33,483 bases of DNA from Bacteroidaceae bacterium (lineage in GTDB: Bacteria > Bacteroidota > Bacteroidia > Bacteroidales > Bacteroidaceae): positions 1 to 33,483 of the forward strand of contig JAFXZK010000010.1 in NCBI GenBank assembly GCA_017541265.1. Direction: 5' to 3'. Shown here one piece after another: positions 1 through 9,300 of this stretch (its first letter is position 1; each line of letters opens with the position of its first letter). Both the position numbers and the translations under genes were made by a program. The notes below the pieces were generated by a model. That model did no database searches and was not told the DNA's origin. It saw only the letters and a list, made by a program, of their open reading frames with translations.

Positions 1-1088
1 CGCCGCATGGCTACGACTTCCAGCGTCTTGGCATCCGAATAGTCGCTCTTGTATGCACGTTGCACCTCGAAATAGTCGCTTTCCATAAGGTCTTGTGCCG
101 ATGAGTGGCGCACTGCCCAGCTGATGGTGTTGGCGCCGGTGAGGCTGCCCGATTCGTCTTTTTCCTCTTGGGCTTCCAAGTCGTAGATGCGATGATAGGC
201 GGGGATGTTGGTGGGCGTTGATGTTATGCGGGTCTTCGTGCCAAGCGATTCGTCGCGGAAGACGGTAAATTCGGCCGTGACGTTCGACTGCACGGTGTCT
301 GCAGTATTGACATAGATGCTGCCCGAGCGCGAGGACGTTTTTATCTCACGCATCGGATCGAGAGAGGTGGTGTAGTTAATGGGGGTCTGGAACGTGACGT
401 ATGGCATTGCCGCCAGCCCATAGCCCGCGTTGCCGTCTTCGTTGATGACGTAGAGGTAGGGCGAATAGAGTTGCGGGGCTTGCAGGTTGTTGCCTCCAGT
501 GAATATCGTGGGGAACTCGAAGTCCTTCTTATAAACGAGACTCTCGTTGCTGTACTTGTTGATTTCCAAGTGCATGCCTAGCGTGAAGTCCTTGCCGGTG
601 AGGCTTTCGGGTGGATACCAATCGAACTCCAAAGTGGTGAGCTGCGAGCAGTCATCTACCTCGCCTTGTTTCACCACGAACTTCTTCCAGCCTTCCGATT
701 CGTTCACTTGCTGACGGACGCCATCATAGGTGTTGGTGATGATGATGTTTCCTCTGCCGGGCGTGATGAAGACTTCTCCACTTCCCTTGCCGTTGTTGAC
801 ATCGTTTTCTCCCTTTTGGTCGGCCTTGAACCAGACAGCAAACCATACGTCGCTGCTCCCCTTGAACTTGAAATACAGGTAGCTGTTGTTAGTGATGTAG
901 TAGTTGTTGACGCGTCCGTATGCCCAGAGAGGCACTTTCACATGTATGGCCTCCGGGCCAACAGAATAGAGTGAATAGTGACTTTGAATTTCAAGATAGT
1001 CGTTAGCCCGTGTTGTGGCTGTGGCAGCCATGAACAGTGAAAGGATGGCGACAAATACTTTCACGATGTAGGGATGGTTGTCTTTCAT
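1..1088 (-). CDS. Secreted protein of unknown function, 3' end beyond window
   Basis: An open frame runs leftwards from an ATG at 1088 to the window edge (362 codons, no stop), so the C-terminus is missing. The first ~28 residues (MKDNHPYIVKVFVAILSLFM, then AATATTRAND) form a signal peptide, so the product is exported. The rest is rich in aromatic and polar beta-strand-like segments (YLYFKFKG, VWFAVWFKAD, FTLGMHLEINKYSNESL) with no catalytic motif I recognise. It follows the glutaminase-family gene in the same direction with a 66-bp gap that contains an imperfect hairpin, so the two may be co-transcribed. The context suggests a surface or periplasmic role, but the function is unknown. Confidence 0.7.
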   Translation of the reverse strand, partial: MKDNHPYIVKVFVAILSLFMAATATTRANDYLEIQSHYSLYSVGPEAIHVKVPLWAYGRVNNYYITNNSYLYFKFKGSSDVWFAVWFKADQKGENDVNNGKGSGEVFITPGRGNIIITNTYDGVRQQVNESEGWKKFVVKQGEVDDCSQLTTLEFDWYPPESLTGKDFTLGMHLEINKYSNESLVYKKDFEFPTIFTGGNNLQAPQLYSPYLYVINEDGNAGYGLAAMPYVTFQTPINYTTSLDPMREIKTSSRSGSIYVNTADTVQSNVTAEFTVFRDESLGTKTRITSTPTNIPAYHRIYDLEAQEEKDESGSLTGANTISWAVRHSSAQDLMESDYFEVQRAYKSDYSDAKTLEVVAMR

Positions 1089-1106
1089 TGGAGTTAAGGT
1101 ATTAAA

Positions 1107-1133
1107 GCCCCCTCCCAACCTATGGGAGAGGGC
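1107..1133. terminator. Imperfect GC-rich hairpin between two minus-strand genes
   Basis: Arms GCCCCCTCCCA (1107-1117) and TGGGAGAGGGC (1123-1133) pair with one mismatch around a 5-nt loop. There is no clear T-run on the minus strand, so attenuation of read-through is more likely than full termination. The C/T-rich composition resembles the CCCTCCC-type inverted repeats at 14750 and 17510. Confidence 0.4.
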
Positions 1134-1154
1134 CTGATAGTCATCTTTTATTAC

Positions 1155-3578
1155 TTATTTCATTTTGTCGGCGAGCACCTTCATCCAGTAGCCGCCGATG
1201 ACGCTGCGGGCCTTGAAGCCAATCATGCTGCCGGTCTTGGTGTCGTGCCAGTCGCTGATGGGTACACGGCTCGGGGTCTCGTTGATGTACTTGTAGAGCG
1301 GTGCAACGAAGGCTTGGAAGTCCTCGTCTGTATCGGCCATTGCTGCGGACCACATAATCCAGTCGCTCTTCGTGTAGTCTTTGCGGACATCGAGCGGCAA
1401 GCCGTACTTGTTCTGCTTTTTGAGGTAGTACTTCACTTCGGTCTGCATGGCACCATTGGGGATGATGTTGGTCTTCCAGAGTTTGTCCCAAACCATGTTG
1501 TACTTCTGGCTCCATGTGTCGGCACCTGCACCGTAGGCGAGTTCGTAGTGGTCGCCCACCTTTGTTTCCTTTTCCCAAGCGGCAGCCATTTCCTTAGCTT
1601 TGGCATTGTACTTGCTGTAAACGTCGTTCAAGCCCTTCATCTTAGCAATCTCAGCGTATCCTTCGATGCCCATGATGGCCTTGATGGCGAGGTTGCAGTT
1701 GCCAGCCCAGTGTCCAGCGAAGTCGTCGGTGCAGAGCTGGTTGGCGGGATGCAAACCATTCTCCACGAGGTAGTCTGCCCAGATGGTCATAATGTCCCAA
1801 TACTTCTCGACGTAAGCCGTGCTCTTCTCCAACATGCAGATGGTAGCGGCGAGGGTTATCATGTTGCCAGCTTCCTCAAGTGGCATGTCGCCACCATACA
1901 CCTGACCATTGGCGCGGGGGTATGTGCCGAGGTCGTGTGCCGCAAAGGGCTTTGTCCAGCGACCCGAGAGGCTGTAGTCGAAGATGGAGGTCATCATGGC
2001 CTTCTGTAGTCCAGGGTTATAGACGAGGAAGAGCGGAGCTTCGGGGTAGGTGAGGTCAACGGTGTTGACGCAGCCGTTCGAGTTGTTCTCCTTCGAGAAC
2101 CAGAGCAGGTTGCCGTCCTTGTCTTCGAAGAGCTTGTGGGCAGCCATCACATGACGGTAGGAACCAGAGAGTATCTCGGCATATTCCTTGCCGCCTGCCT
2201 TCATACCATCATCATAGATCATCTTGTCGAAAGCACGGCATTTCTGCATGATGCTGGCGTAGTTGCTTTCCAGAGCCTTGAATGCCTGGCAGAGCGTAAC
2301 CTTGCCGCCGTGTGCCCAGTAGCCTTTGTAGCGATGGTAGAAGTACTCGATGTCCTCAATCTCGTCGTAGCCCATCATCATGAAGCTGCTGGCTGTCTCT
2401 ACGGAACCGAAATTGTGGGTGTAGGCAAGGGTGCGGCCTTCATCTTCTATAGCGACTTCGCCATTGATGGCGGGCAGGTAGAAGTAGCCCCAGTCGATGC
2501 AGATGTGGTCGCCCACCTTGGCGAGGATGGGCTGTTCAATAGTGCCGGTGCGGACGTACTTCACGCCGTCCTCTTCTCCCATCGTGGTTGTGGTGGGCTG
2601 CTTGGCTTTGTTGACGGCAATCAGGCGGCTTGCGCCGAAATAAATCTGCACGTCGTGCTTCTTGCCGTCGGTTGCCCTAACCTGATAGGATACATAGTTG
2701 ATGGGCATGGAGATGAGGTCGAGGTCGTCGATGAGCATGGGTGCGGTGAAGACGAGGTCGAGTTCAACAGGACCGCACGCGAAGGTGTAGTAGGTGTTCG
2801 TGGCAAGCACATCAACGCTCTTCTGCTCGGCAAGCTTCACGTCCGGACCTTTGGGCTTGACGTTCTTGAAGAGGCCGAAGTCGGCGTAGGCACCGCCCGT
2901 CGTGTTGTGGCAGTGAGCGGCAATCGTGTTGCTGCCGCTGTGCAGGAGGCTCTTCATGTCAGCATCCATGTGGAGCACCACGCCGTTCACCCAAGTCTCG
3001 CCCGTGTCGGCAACCTTGGTACCGTTGACGTAAAGCTCGAACACATCGTCGTGGCTGTACTGGAGGTAGAGGTCTTCGTTGAGGTCTGCATCGCTGAGGC
3101 TGACGTCACGACGGATGTAGATGTCGCTGCCCTGCCGTCCCCAGCGGCTGCGGATGTTGTCGCCCTCGCTGCCCCAAGCGGCCTTTTCCGTGCCCCAGGA
3201 GCTGTCGTCGTAGGTGGAAGCCGTCCAGCCCTCGCCGTTCTGCGTGTCGCGGTTCACTTTGCCTTCCCATGCCTCTTCGTCGGACATTGGGGCAATGGCG
3301 GAGAGGATGTACTCCTGCTGTGCGCCCATGAAGCGGTAGGGGATGCCGTCCACGGTGAGCAGTCCGAGGATGGGCTTCTCGTCGTTCGTCCAGTGGCGTG
3401 TCGTGCCATCGGTGAGTTTGTCGTAGGGGCTCCAGATGGAGAAGTAGGGGTCATTAACAATCAGAGGCACGGAGGGCAGACGCAGGTCTGTCTCTGTGTA
3501 GGGCGTGAACACGTCGGTTGTCTTGGTGCAGCCTGTGACAGCTACTGCCATAAGCGCGGTGAGGAATAGTTTTCGCAT
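1155..3578 (-). CDS. Glutaminase-family lipoprotein (DUF4964/DUF4965/DUF5127/DUF1793 type)
   Basis: 807 residues. The N-terminus MRKLFLTALMAVAVTGC is a lipoprotein signal with the acceptor Cys at residue 17, so the product is membrane-anchored, probably at the cell surface or in the periplasm. The core matches the bacteroidal glutaminase-domain family: PSVPLIVNDPYFSIWSPYDK and RHWTNDEKPILGLL near residues 35-75, the DUF4965-like centre, and a helical C-terminal part with GHWAGNCNLAIKAIMG. Fungal relatives (GtaA) hydrolyse glutamine to glutamate, but the activity of bacteroidal members is mostly untested. A beta-sandwich insert at about residues 118-237 (SHDDVFELYVNG ... GGAYADFGLF) resembles galactose-binding folds and recurs in the 1265-residue protein at 6302-10099. 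No canonical promoter is visible upstream; a palindromic repeat occupies that gap. Confidence 0.85.
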   Translation of the reverse strand: MRKLFLTALMAVAVTGCTKTTDVFTPYTETDLRLPSVPLIVNDPYFSIWSPYDKLTDGTTRHWTNDEKPILGLLTVDGIPYRFMGAQQEYILSAIAPMSDEEAWEGKVNRDTQNGEGWTASTYDDSSWGTEKAAWGSEGDNIRSRWGRQGSDIYIRRDVSLSDADLNEDLYLQYSHDDVFELYVNGTKVADTGETWVNGVVLHMDADMKSLLHSGSNTIAAHCHNTTGGAYADFGLFKNVKPKGPDVKLAEQKSVDVLATNTYYTFACGPVELDLVFTAPMLIDDLDLISMPINYVSYQVRATDGKKHDVQIYFGASRLIAVNKAKQPTTTTMGEEDGVKYVRTGTIEQPILAKVGDHICIDWGYFYLPAINGEVAIEDEGRTLAYTHNFGSVETASSFMMMGYDEIEDIEYFYHRYKGYWAHGGKVTLCQAFKALESNYASIMQKCRAFDKMIYDDGMKAGGKEYAEILSGSYRHVMAAHKLFEDKDGNLLWFSKENNSNGCVNTVDLTYPEAPLFLVYNPGLQKAMMTSIFDYSLSGRWTKPFAAHDLGTYPRANGQVYGGDMPLEEAGNMITLAATICMLEKSTAYVEKYWDIMTIWADYLVENGLHPANQLCTDDFAGHWAGNCNLAIKAIMGIEGYAEIAKMKGLNDVYSKYNAKAKEMAAAWEKETKVGDHYELAYGAGADTWSQKYNMVWDKLWKTNIIPNGAMQTEVKYYLKKQNKYGLPLDVRKDYTKSDWIMWSAAMADTDEDFQAFVAPLYKYINETPSRVPISDWHDTKTGSMIGFKARSVIGGYWMKVLADKMK

Positions 3579-3616
3579 AAATTGTTATAATTAAAATAAT
3601 GTAGTTAAGTAGTCTT

Positions 3617-3741
3617 TTGTTCGGGCGGATTTGCAATCCGCCCGTAGCGGGTATTGGGATTTTTAATCCCGCAAATCATGTTTTATCGCATTGCAAATGC
3701 TCATATTCTTTACTGGCGGATTGCAAATCCGCCAGAACGGA
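3617..3741 (-). repeat. Composite four-hairpin repeat, copy A (d-c-b-a order)
   Basis: Four short palindromes with 3-nt loops lie in a row: d, CGGGCGGATT/AATCCGCCCG (3622-3644); c, GGGATT/AATCCC (3656-3670); b, GCATT/AATGC (3688-3700); a, CTGGCGGATT/AATCCGCCAG (3713-3735). The core spans 114 bp and is bracketed by GTTC and GAAC. It fills the gap between the GH127 and glutaminase genes. Orientation is called minus only because the unit order is the reverse of copies B, E, H and I. Confidence 0.9.
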
Positions 3742-3763
3742 GCCCAGAAAGGGCTGACTGCTT

Positions 3764-3784
3764 ATTGCCCCTTCGGGGCGCAAT
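3764..3784 (-). terminator. Possible terminator hairpin after GH127 gene
   Basis: ATTGCCCC and GGGGCGCAAT pair around a TTC loop with a two-base bulge, 25 bp past the GH127 stop codon. It could end that transcript, but no long T-run follows on the minus strand. Confidence 0.35.
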
Positions 3785-3808
3785 GATAGCTTCCTCAAAC
3801 ATATCTTC

Positions 3809-5830
3809 TCATTTCATTGGCGGGAAGGCTGAGATGCGGAGCCTTGCTGCGCCCATCGGGATGAGTGTTATGTTTTCTGTCTTGCCGCGAGGTGCGTCGG
3901 CATCGGGCAGTATCTGGCAGAGGCCGGTGGAGTCCTGTCCCCAGCCCTCGACACGCGCTCCCTTTGCCTTGACCGTGATGGGCGTGCCTTCGTGGCTCCA
4001 GGGATAGCTATTTTCTGGCCATTTGCCGAACTCCACCGTCATTCCGTCGAGACGGTCGCAGAGCGCGTAGTTCCACGGTGAGTCGGCGTAGATCTCGTAG
4101 GTCGGCCACTTGCTCGGGTCGGCTGTGGCTTGCCAGTGCGAGTCGCCGATAGCGGTCTTGCGGCTGTCTTTTTCTTCGTAGCGTTCCTTTATCTTCAGGC
4201 TCATGGTGAGCGGACCGTAGTTGATGGAGATGCTGTTCTTGTTGAGTGCCCAGACGCGCTTTGTGAGGCGCATCGGGAAGAAGAGCTTCACCACGTCGCC
4301 ATCCGCCCATTCCTTGCTGATGCGGAGCAGGCCGCTACGCACTTTGTGGTCAACGCTTTCTCCGTTGACAGTTACATGCGCCCCCTCTGTCCACGTCGGG
4401 ATGCGCAGGTAGAGCGGGAAGGTTGCGGTCTTTTTCTTGCCCAGGCCAGAGACGACGACCTTGATATCCTCGCTGAAGGGATAGTTTGTCTGTTCGTCGA
4501 GCACAACTTCCTGACCGTTAGCAACCTTGATCTTGGCCGTGCAGTCGCCGTAGATGAGGAGGGCGGCACCGCCGTCGGCACTCGCCAGAACCATGTTCTC
4601 GGCGTAGTAGGGCCAGCCCATCGAGTGGTTATGCTGGCAGCAACGACTGCTGAAGGGGTTCATGCAGAAGAACGGGCCGCCGTTGTCAACGCCCGGATGA
4701 TGGTTGTTTGCGTCGGCCTGCACCTGATTGGGACAGGTCAGGTAGCGCAATGCCCGCATGTCTTCGGTGAGGGCTGCAGGGTAGTCATTGAAGGCGACAT
4801 CCTCGAGGTTCTCCATCCAAAGCAAGTCGCCCGTCTGTGCCATGAGTATCTCGTCCGAGAGCATCTGCTCCACGAAGCCGCAGGTCTCGGTGCCTTGGCG
4901 CGGGTCGATGTAGCCGTGACGGCAGTTCTCGTCACTTCCGAACATGCCTCCGGGTACTTGGCCATAGATGCGACGGATGAGCCAGTAGTTGTTGTAAGTG
5001 GCTTTTAACGCCTTTGGGTCGCCGCTCACAAGGTACCATTCGGCAGGCTCCCGGAAGCATTCGGCGACGTTAACATTGTGCCAGTTGGGCAGTCCGTTTT
5101 CCTGCATCCAGTTGGCTGTGCAGCGGTGAATCTTCTTACAGAGGTCGAGCAGGAAGCTCTCGCCCGTCCTGTTGTAGAGCCAGATGACGGAGAGCAGGTT
5201 GTCGCCGCCACGGCTGTTCTCCCAATAGTCGCGCAGGAACTTCTCGTCGGGGTAGGCGAGCTGCCACTTGTAGTATGCCGTCAGGACGGGCAGGACGCGC
5301 TCGTCGCCGCACCATTCGTAGTAGTCCTGCAGGATTTGGAGCGCCAGCATGTTCGCCCAAAGTTCCCGTCTGCCCTTGTTCTCGTTGACGGGACCAAGGA
5401 AGCCGTCTGCCTGACTGCTGCGGAGGATGCCCTCAATCCAGAACTTCGTCTCGTCGAGCATCGCCTTGTCGTTCAGGATGTAGGCGAGGTTGGCATAGCC
5501 GCGGAGCCAGTATGGCACTTCCTCCCAGCCGTGACTGCCGCCCGGTTCGAGCCACGCATTGCCCTTCTTGTCGAGCCAGTCACTGATTTCTCCGAGCTGT
5601 CCACTCAATCCGTTCTTCTGTCTTTGCAGCATCTCGCCCACCCAGCCACGGGGGATAACGGCTGCAGGAGGCAGCTTGATGAAGGGGTTGGCAGGCAGCG
5701 GGGCGCGGTTGTTGACGTAGAGGGAGGCCGTTGGCTTGATATCGTCGGGCTTCACCATGCGGGATTCCTGTGCTCGAAGCGGCAAATGGAGCAGTATTAC
5801 CGGCAACAGGAAAAGAGTTTTGATGTTCAT
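3809..5830 (-). CDS. GH127/DUF1680 beta-L-arabinofuranosidase-type glycoside hydrolase
   Basis: 673 residues from the ATG at 5830. This start gives a signal peptide (MNIKTLFLLPVILLHLPLRA); an upstream in-frame ATG at 5887 lies before the predicted promoter and is unlikely. The family contains beta-L-arabinofuranosidases with a Zn-bound cysteine nucleophile (Bifidobacterium HypBA1: Glu322, Glu338, Cys340, Cys417, Cys418). The matching residues are visible here: GSDENC with Glu301, GTETCG with Glu315 and Cys317, and SSRCCQHN with Cys397 and Cys398. The enzyme should therefore be catalytically competent and act on terminal arabinofuranosides or a related sugar of plant or glycoprotein glycans. 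The (alpha/alpha)6-barrel region is roughly residues 60-420, followed by beta-sandwich segments. It may be transcribed with the glutaminase-family gene downstream. Confidence 0.88.
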   Translation of the reverse strand: MNIKTLFLLPVILLHLPLRAQESRMVKPDDIKPTASLYVNNRAPLPANPFIKLPPAAVIPRGWVGEMLQRQKNGLSGQLGEISDWLDKKGNAWLEPGGSHGWEEVPYWLRGYANLAYILNDKAMLDETKFWIEGILRSSQADGFLGPVNENKGRRELWANMLALQILQDYYEWCGDERVLPVLTAYYKWQLAYPDEKFLRDYWENSRGGDNLLSVIWLYNRTGESFLLDLCKKIHRCTANWMQENGLPNWHNVNVAECFREPAEWYLVSGDPKALKATYNNYWLIRRIYGQVPGGMFGSDENCRHGYIDPRQGTETCGFVEQMLSDEILMAQTGDLLWMENLEDVAFNDYPAALTEDMRALRYLTCPNQVQADANNHHPGVDNGGPFFCMNPFSSRCCQHNHSMGWPYYAENMVLASADGGAALLIYGDCTAKIKVANGQEVVLDEQTNYPFSEDIKVVVSGLGKKKTATFPLYLRIPTWTEGAHVTVNGESVDHKVRSGLLRISKEWADGDVVKLFFPMRLTKRVWALNKNSISINYGPLTMSLKIKERYEEKDSRKTAIGDSHWQATADPSKWPTYEIYADSPWNYALCDRLDGMTVEFGKWPENSYPWSHEGTPITVKAKGARVEGWGQDSTGLCQILPDADAPRGKTENITLIPMGAARLRISAFPPMK

Positions 5831-5856
5831 AGAGACGTAATTATACATTTCGCGTG

Positions 5857-5888
5857 TAAAGGTACGACTTTTTTTGCCTAAATGCAAG
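5857..5888 (-). promoter_or_regulatory. Putative Bacteroidota promoter for GH127 gene
   Basis: On the minus strand a CTTG box (5885-5888) and TACCTTTA (5857-5864) are separated by 20 bp. This is one mismatch per box from the TTTG / TAnnTTTG consensus. It lies about 27 bp ahead of the ATG at 5830. Confidence 0.55.
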
Positions 5889-5928
5889 GACAGGAGGCAT
5901 TTTCTTAACGAAATAAAGAATTGCTTCC

Positions 5929-6052
5929 TTTGTTCTGGCGGATTTACAATCCGCCAGTATCGAATATAAGCATTTGCAATGCGATAAATTGAGTTTCGGG
6001 ATTATAAATCCCTATACTCAATACGGGCGGATTGCAAATCCGCCCGAACCAA
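5929..6052 (+). repeat. Composite four-hairpin repeat, copy B (a-b-c-d order)
   Basis: Units: a at 5935-5957 (loop TAC), b at 5970-5982, c at 5998-6012 (loop ATA), d at 6024-6046. The core is 112 bp with outer GTTC and GAAC. It is inverted relative to copy A and lies between the GH127 promoter and the end of the 1265-residue protein gene. Confidence 0.9.
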
Positions 6053-6110
6053 ATATGGGAACATGGCAGGAGATAATTTCTTTGAAACAGATTCCTGTTC
6101 CAAACACTCC

Positions 6111-6209
6111 ACGTTGTGTTCATTGCTTTGTCATGACTAAGCAATTGCTTCATCATGACCAAGCAATTGCTTCATCATGACAAAGCAATCAAAGAAACAC
6201 GTTGTGTTT
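6111..6209. repeat. 22-bp tandem palindromic minisatellite with flanking direct repeats
   Basis: Two full copies and a partial third of a 22-bp unit containing the palindrome AAGCAATTGCTT and the palindrome TCATGA lie at about 6128-6189. They are flanked by direct copies of CACGTTGTGTT (6111-6121 and 6199-6209). No gene overlaps it. The rest of the 5831-6301 spacer is copy B, this array and a terminator. Confidence 0.75.
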
Positions 6210-6243
6210 TGCAGGCCACCTTGTCGGGTAGGGAAAAACAAAA

Positions 6244-6275
6244 AGGCGGACCTGGCAAAAGTGCCAAGTCCGCCT
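6244..6275 (-). terminator. Rho-independent terminator of the 1265-residue protein gene
   Basis: Arms AGGCGGACCTGGCA (6244-6257) and TGCCAAGTCCGCCT (6262-6275) pair with one mismatch around a 4-nt loop. On the minus strand the stem is followed by a T-rich run (TTTTTGTTTTT), 27 bp after the stop codon of the gene ending at 6302. Confidence 0.85.
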
Positions 6276-6301
6276 GATAGTCAGGTCAGTAAGATCGATG
6301 C

Positions 6302-9300
6302 TTATTTCTTCACAACCTTGCGTCCGCCGATGATGTTCACACCCTTCTGAACCTTGTTCAGACGCTGGCCAAGCATGTTGTAGATGCCCTTTGCAGCTAT
6401 CGTGATGTTGTTGTTGATCTCGTCGGATTCGATGCCCTTGATGGCGTCGGGATCCTGTACGTCCTTACCGTAGTAAACGAGACGCCAGTTGTCCATTACA
6501 ATCCAGTCGCCAGGAGCAGTCTCTTCGTCGTATTCCTTGTGGATACCGATGGCCACATGACCGGGATCATCCTCTGGAATCTGGAAGACAACCTCGTTCC
6601 AATAGAGGCCGTTGCCGAAGTAATCCTGTGCAGCCTGGGTACAAGCGGAGTAAGGCTGGCCGTTGTATGTGCCGGGCATGCTCAAACCGCCGTAGGTGTA
6701 ACCGATGCCGGGCACCTTGTTGGCCTCGATGTGGATAGGCATGAGAGGCATGGTCTCGCATGCTTCAGGATCTTCGGAGTAGGTCACGGGACCTGCGAAG
6801 ATGTAGCTACGCTGAAGGATAGGTTCGCCGTTGAGAACCTTCACAACGTGTGCCTGCTCGATGCCGTCGCGGTAGTAACCCTGTACCTTCAGCACATAGT
6901 AACCTGCGGGCAGTGCTTCCTCACCCTCGTTGGGCCAGAGTTCCTGACTGTTGTCGAACTCGTTGCTGCTGTATGATTCGAGCACGAAGTTGGGGTTATT
7001 GCCATTGCGTCCCCAAACAGAACCGTTGAAGAACGTCCAATCGTCGATGCTCCAGCGCTGGTCGTAGCCCGGGTTCTTGATGAGGAAGGAGAGGTCAACA
7101 GGATTCTCTTCGCTGGCATTCTTGATGAAGCCAAGCAGTTCTTCGCGGCTGATGAACATCCACTGGTTGGTTTCCAGCTCGGGCGAGTGCATGTCGGTAT
7201 CCACTACATAATAGGAGGGAGCGTACCTGTTGTCGCCGCTGCGCAGGCCAAGATACTTCTTGCCACCTGGCTCGAAAATGGTTCCTGCATAGCAAGTGGT
7301 GTCGGCTTCGCCGAAGGTCTGGCCGTACTGGGCGATGTTATATACATTCGGTTTGCCTTCGACGGGGATGAGTTCCCAGCGGTTGTCGCCCATCGGGCAG
7401 TCGATGTAGCCGTTCCAGCCCATGAAGTCCATTGAACCGAATTCGCCATTGGGACGGAAGGTCTCAATATAGAATGCGCCTTCAATAGGCTCTTCGTCAA
7501 TGATTTCGCCGCTCTCGTCGTCAACAACATCCTTCATTGCCTGAACGAGCATCATCGGGTTGGAGATGTACTCAAGAACGAGGTGTGCACCCCAGTCTTC
7601 GCCTCCACCAAGGAAGTTCTTTGCTCCTACATTATATATATAGTACTTTGGACGCTCATCATCCATTGGGTCAGTATAGCTAAAGTCTACTTCGCCAATC
7701 TCTTCCATTGTGACTGCCTTTGGAACACTGCCTACATAGTTCTCGGTGTGGCGCTCCATGTTGGTAGCCTTGCGTGCCTCGCGCAGAGACTGGAGATACT
7801 TGTTGATGTCGTTTGCTGTTGCACAGGTGTCGAGGGCAGCAGTGACATCTTCGAGTGCAGTGCCCCAATAGCCCTTGTCTTCCATAAAGCGGCAGAGGTT
7901 CCAAGTGTCCTTGAGAACCTTGACATCCTTGCTGTAAGCGAAGATGGCGTTGACATTCGGCCTTATAGAGTCTCTTGCATAGGCTCTCAGCTCTGCTGCG
8001 TCGTTCTTGTTCTCCTGGAAGAATTGCTTGGCTTTTGCAACAATGGCCTTCACGTCTGCACGCATCCTGTTGGTCAGCAGCGTGTCTGTCTCTGCGTATG
8101 CCAGAGCGTCGTTGAACAGCTTGAGGCACTCTTCGTAGTTGACCTCTGTTACGTTGATGCCGCAGTCGTAGAAGTAACCGCCCCAGTTCTGCTGGATGTA
8201 GGTGGCGATGACGTTCTTGCCCACATTGAGGTAGCGTGCAGGAATGTGAACCTGTACGGGGTTCTTGCCGTTGGTCCAGCCCACATTCTTCTGCAGCAGG
8301 ACACCATTGACGTATGTCTCATAGACATCATCGTGGCAGACATTCAGCTCGTAGGAGAGGCGGTCGTTGATCTTGTCAAGCTCGAAGTTACGGCGAATCC
8401 AGTAGTTGGAGCTATTGTAACATGCATCTATGCCGCTTGGCCAAATGCTCTGCTGCTCGGCCATGTAACCTGCGCTGCCGGTAGGCATCATTTGGTTGTC
8501 CCACATAGAATCGTCGAAGTCAACCTGTGTCCAAGCCAGTGTCTCAACGCGACCTGTTATTTCAGGAGCGTCGGCTGCCTCGTAGACGACTTCTTCGTAG
8601 GTGTCACTTTCGCTTTCATATTCTTCCATGTCCTTGGCTTCTCTGTAGTCGCCATTGCCATCATTCAGAGTTTGGTCCCAAACATAGTACTTAGTGACGC
8701 GCTTGTGCATGTCGATGTAGTTGAAGTAGTTTGTGCCAACCCAAAGCTCCACTGCGTCTTCTTCTGTGCTACCTTCTGTGATGTCGAGCAGTGAGAAATC
8801 CTTGAGTGTAACGGTGGCACCTTCTTCGCCGCCGCCAAAGTCGAAGGCAACCTTGAAGTTGAGGTTCTTAGGCTCTTGAGTCTCGGGATCAAAATTCTCT
8901 GTACCATCGAACTCCAATTCTATGAGTGTTCCTTCGTATTCCTCGCCCTCTTCGGGTGCAAGGATTTCGACATCCTCATTGGATGCCAATTCAATGTCGT
9001 CATTGTCGTTGTCGGCGAGCTTTACGGTGACGTTGTTGAAGGGCTTGTCAGTCATCAGTCTAACCTGGAATTTATATGTATGTCCATCCTCAATATTGAT
9101 GGGCGTCTTGAAGTGAAGCTGCTCCTTCCAGTAAGGATCGTCGTCAACGTCATTGAGATCGCTGTTGCCAGGCATCACGAACGAATAAACGTCGCCTTCC
9201 TGTGCCACATAGAGGGCAGACCAGGGGTGCTTGGGGTTGTTGCTGGGAGAAGCGCCGTCGTTGTTGTAGCCACCGGTGTTGTTGAAGAGCACCTTGCCTT

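Noticed and set aside
3656-3670. Individual c hairpins as Rho-independent terminators
   Set aside because: The stems are only six A/T-rich base pairs with no T-run; termination, if any, would depend on the whole element.
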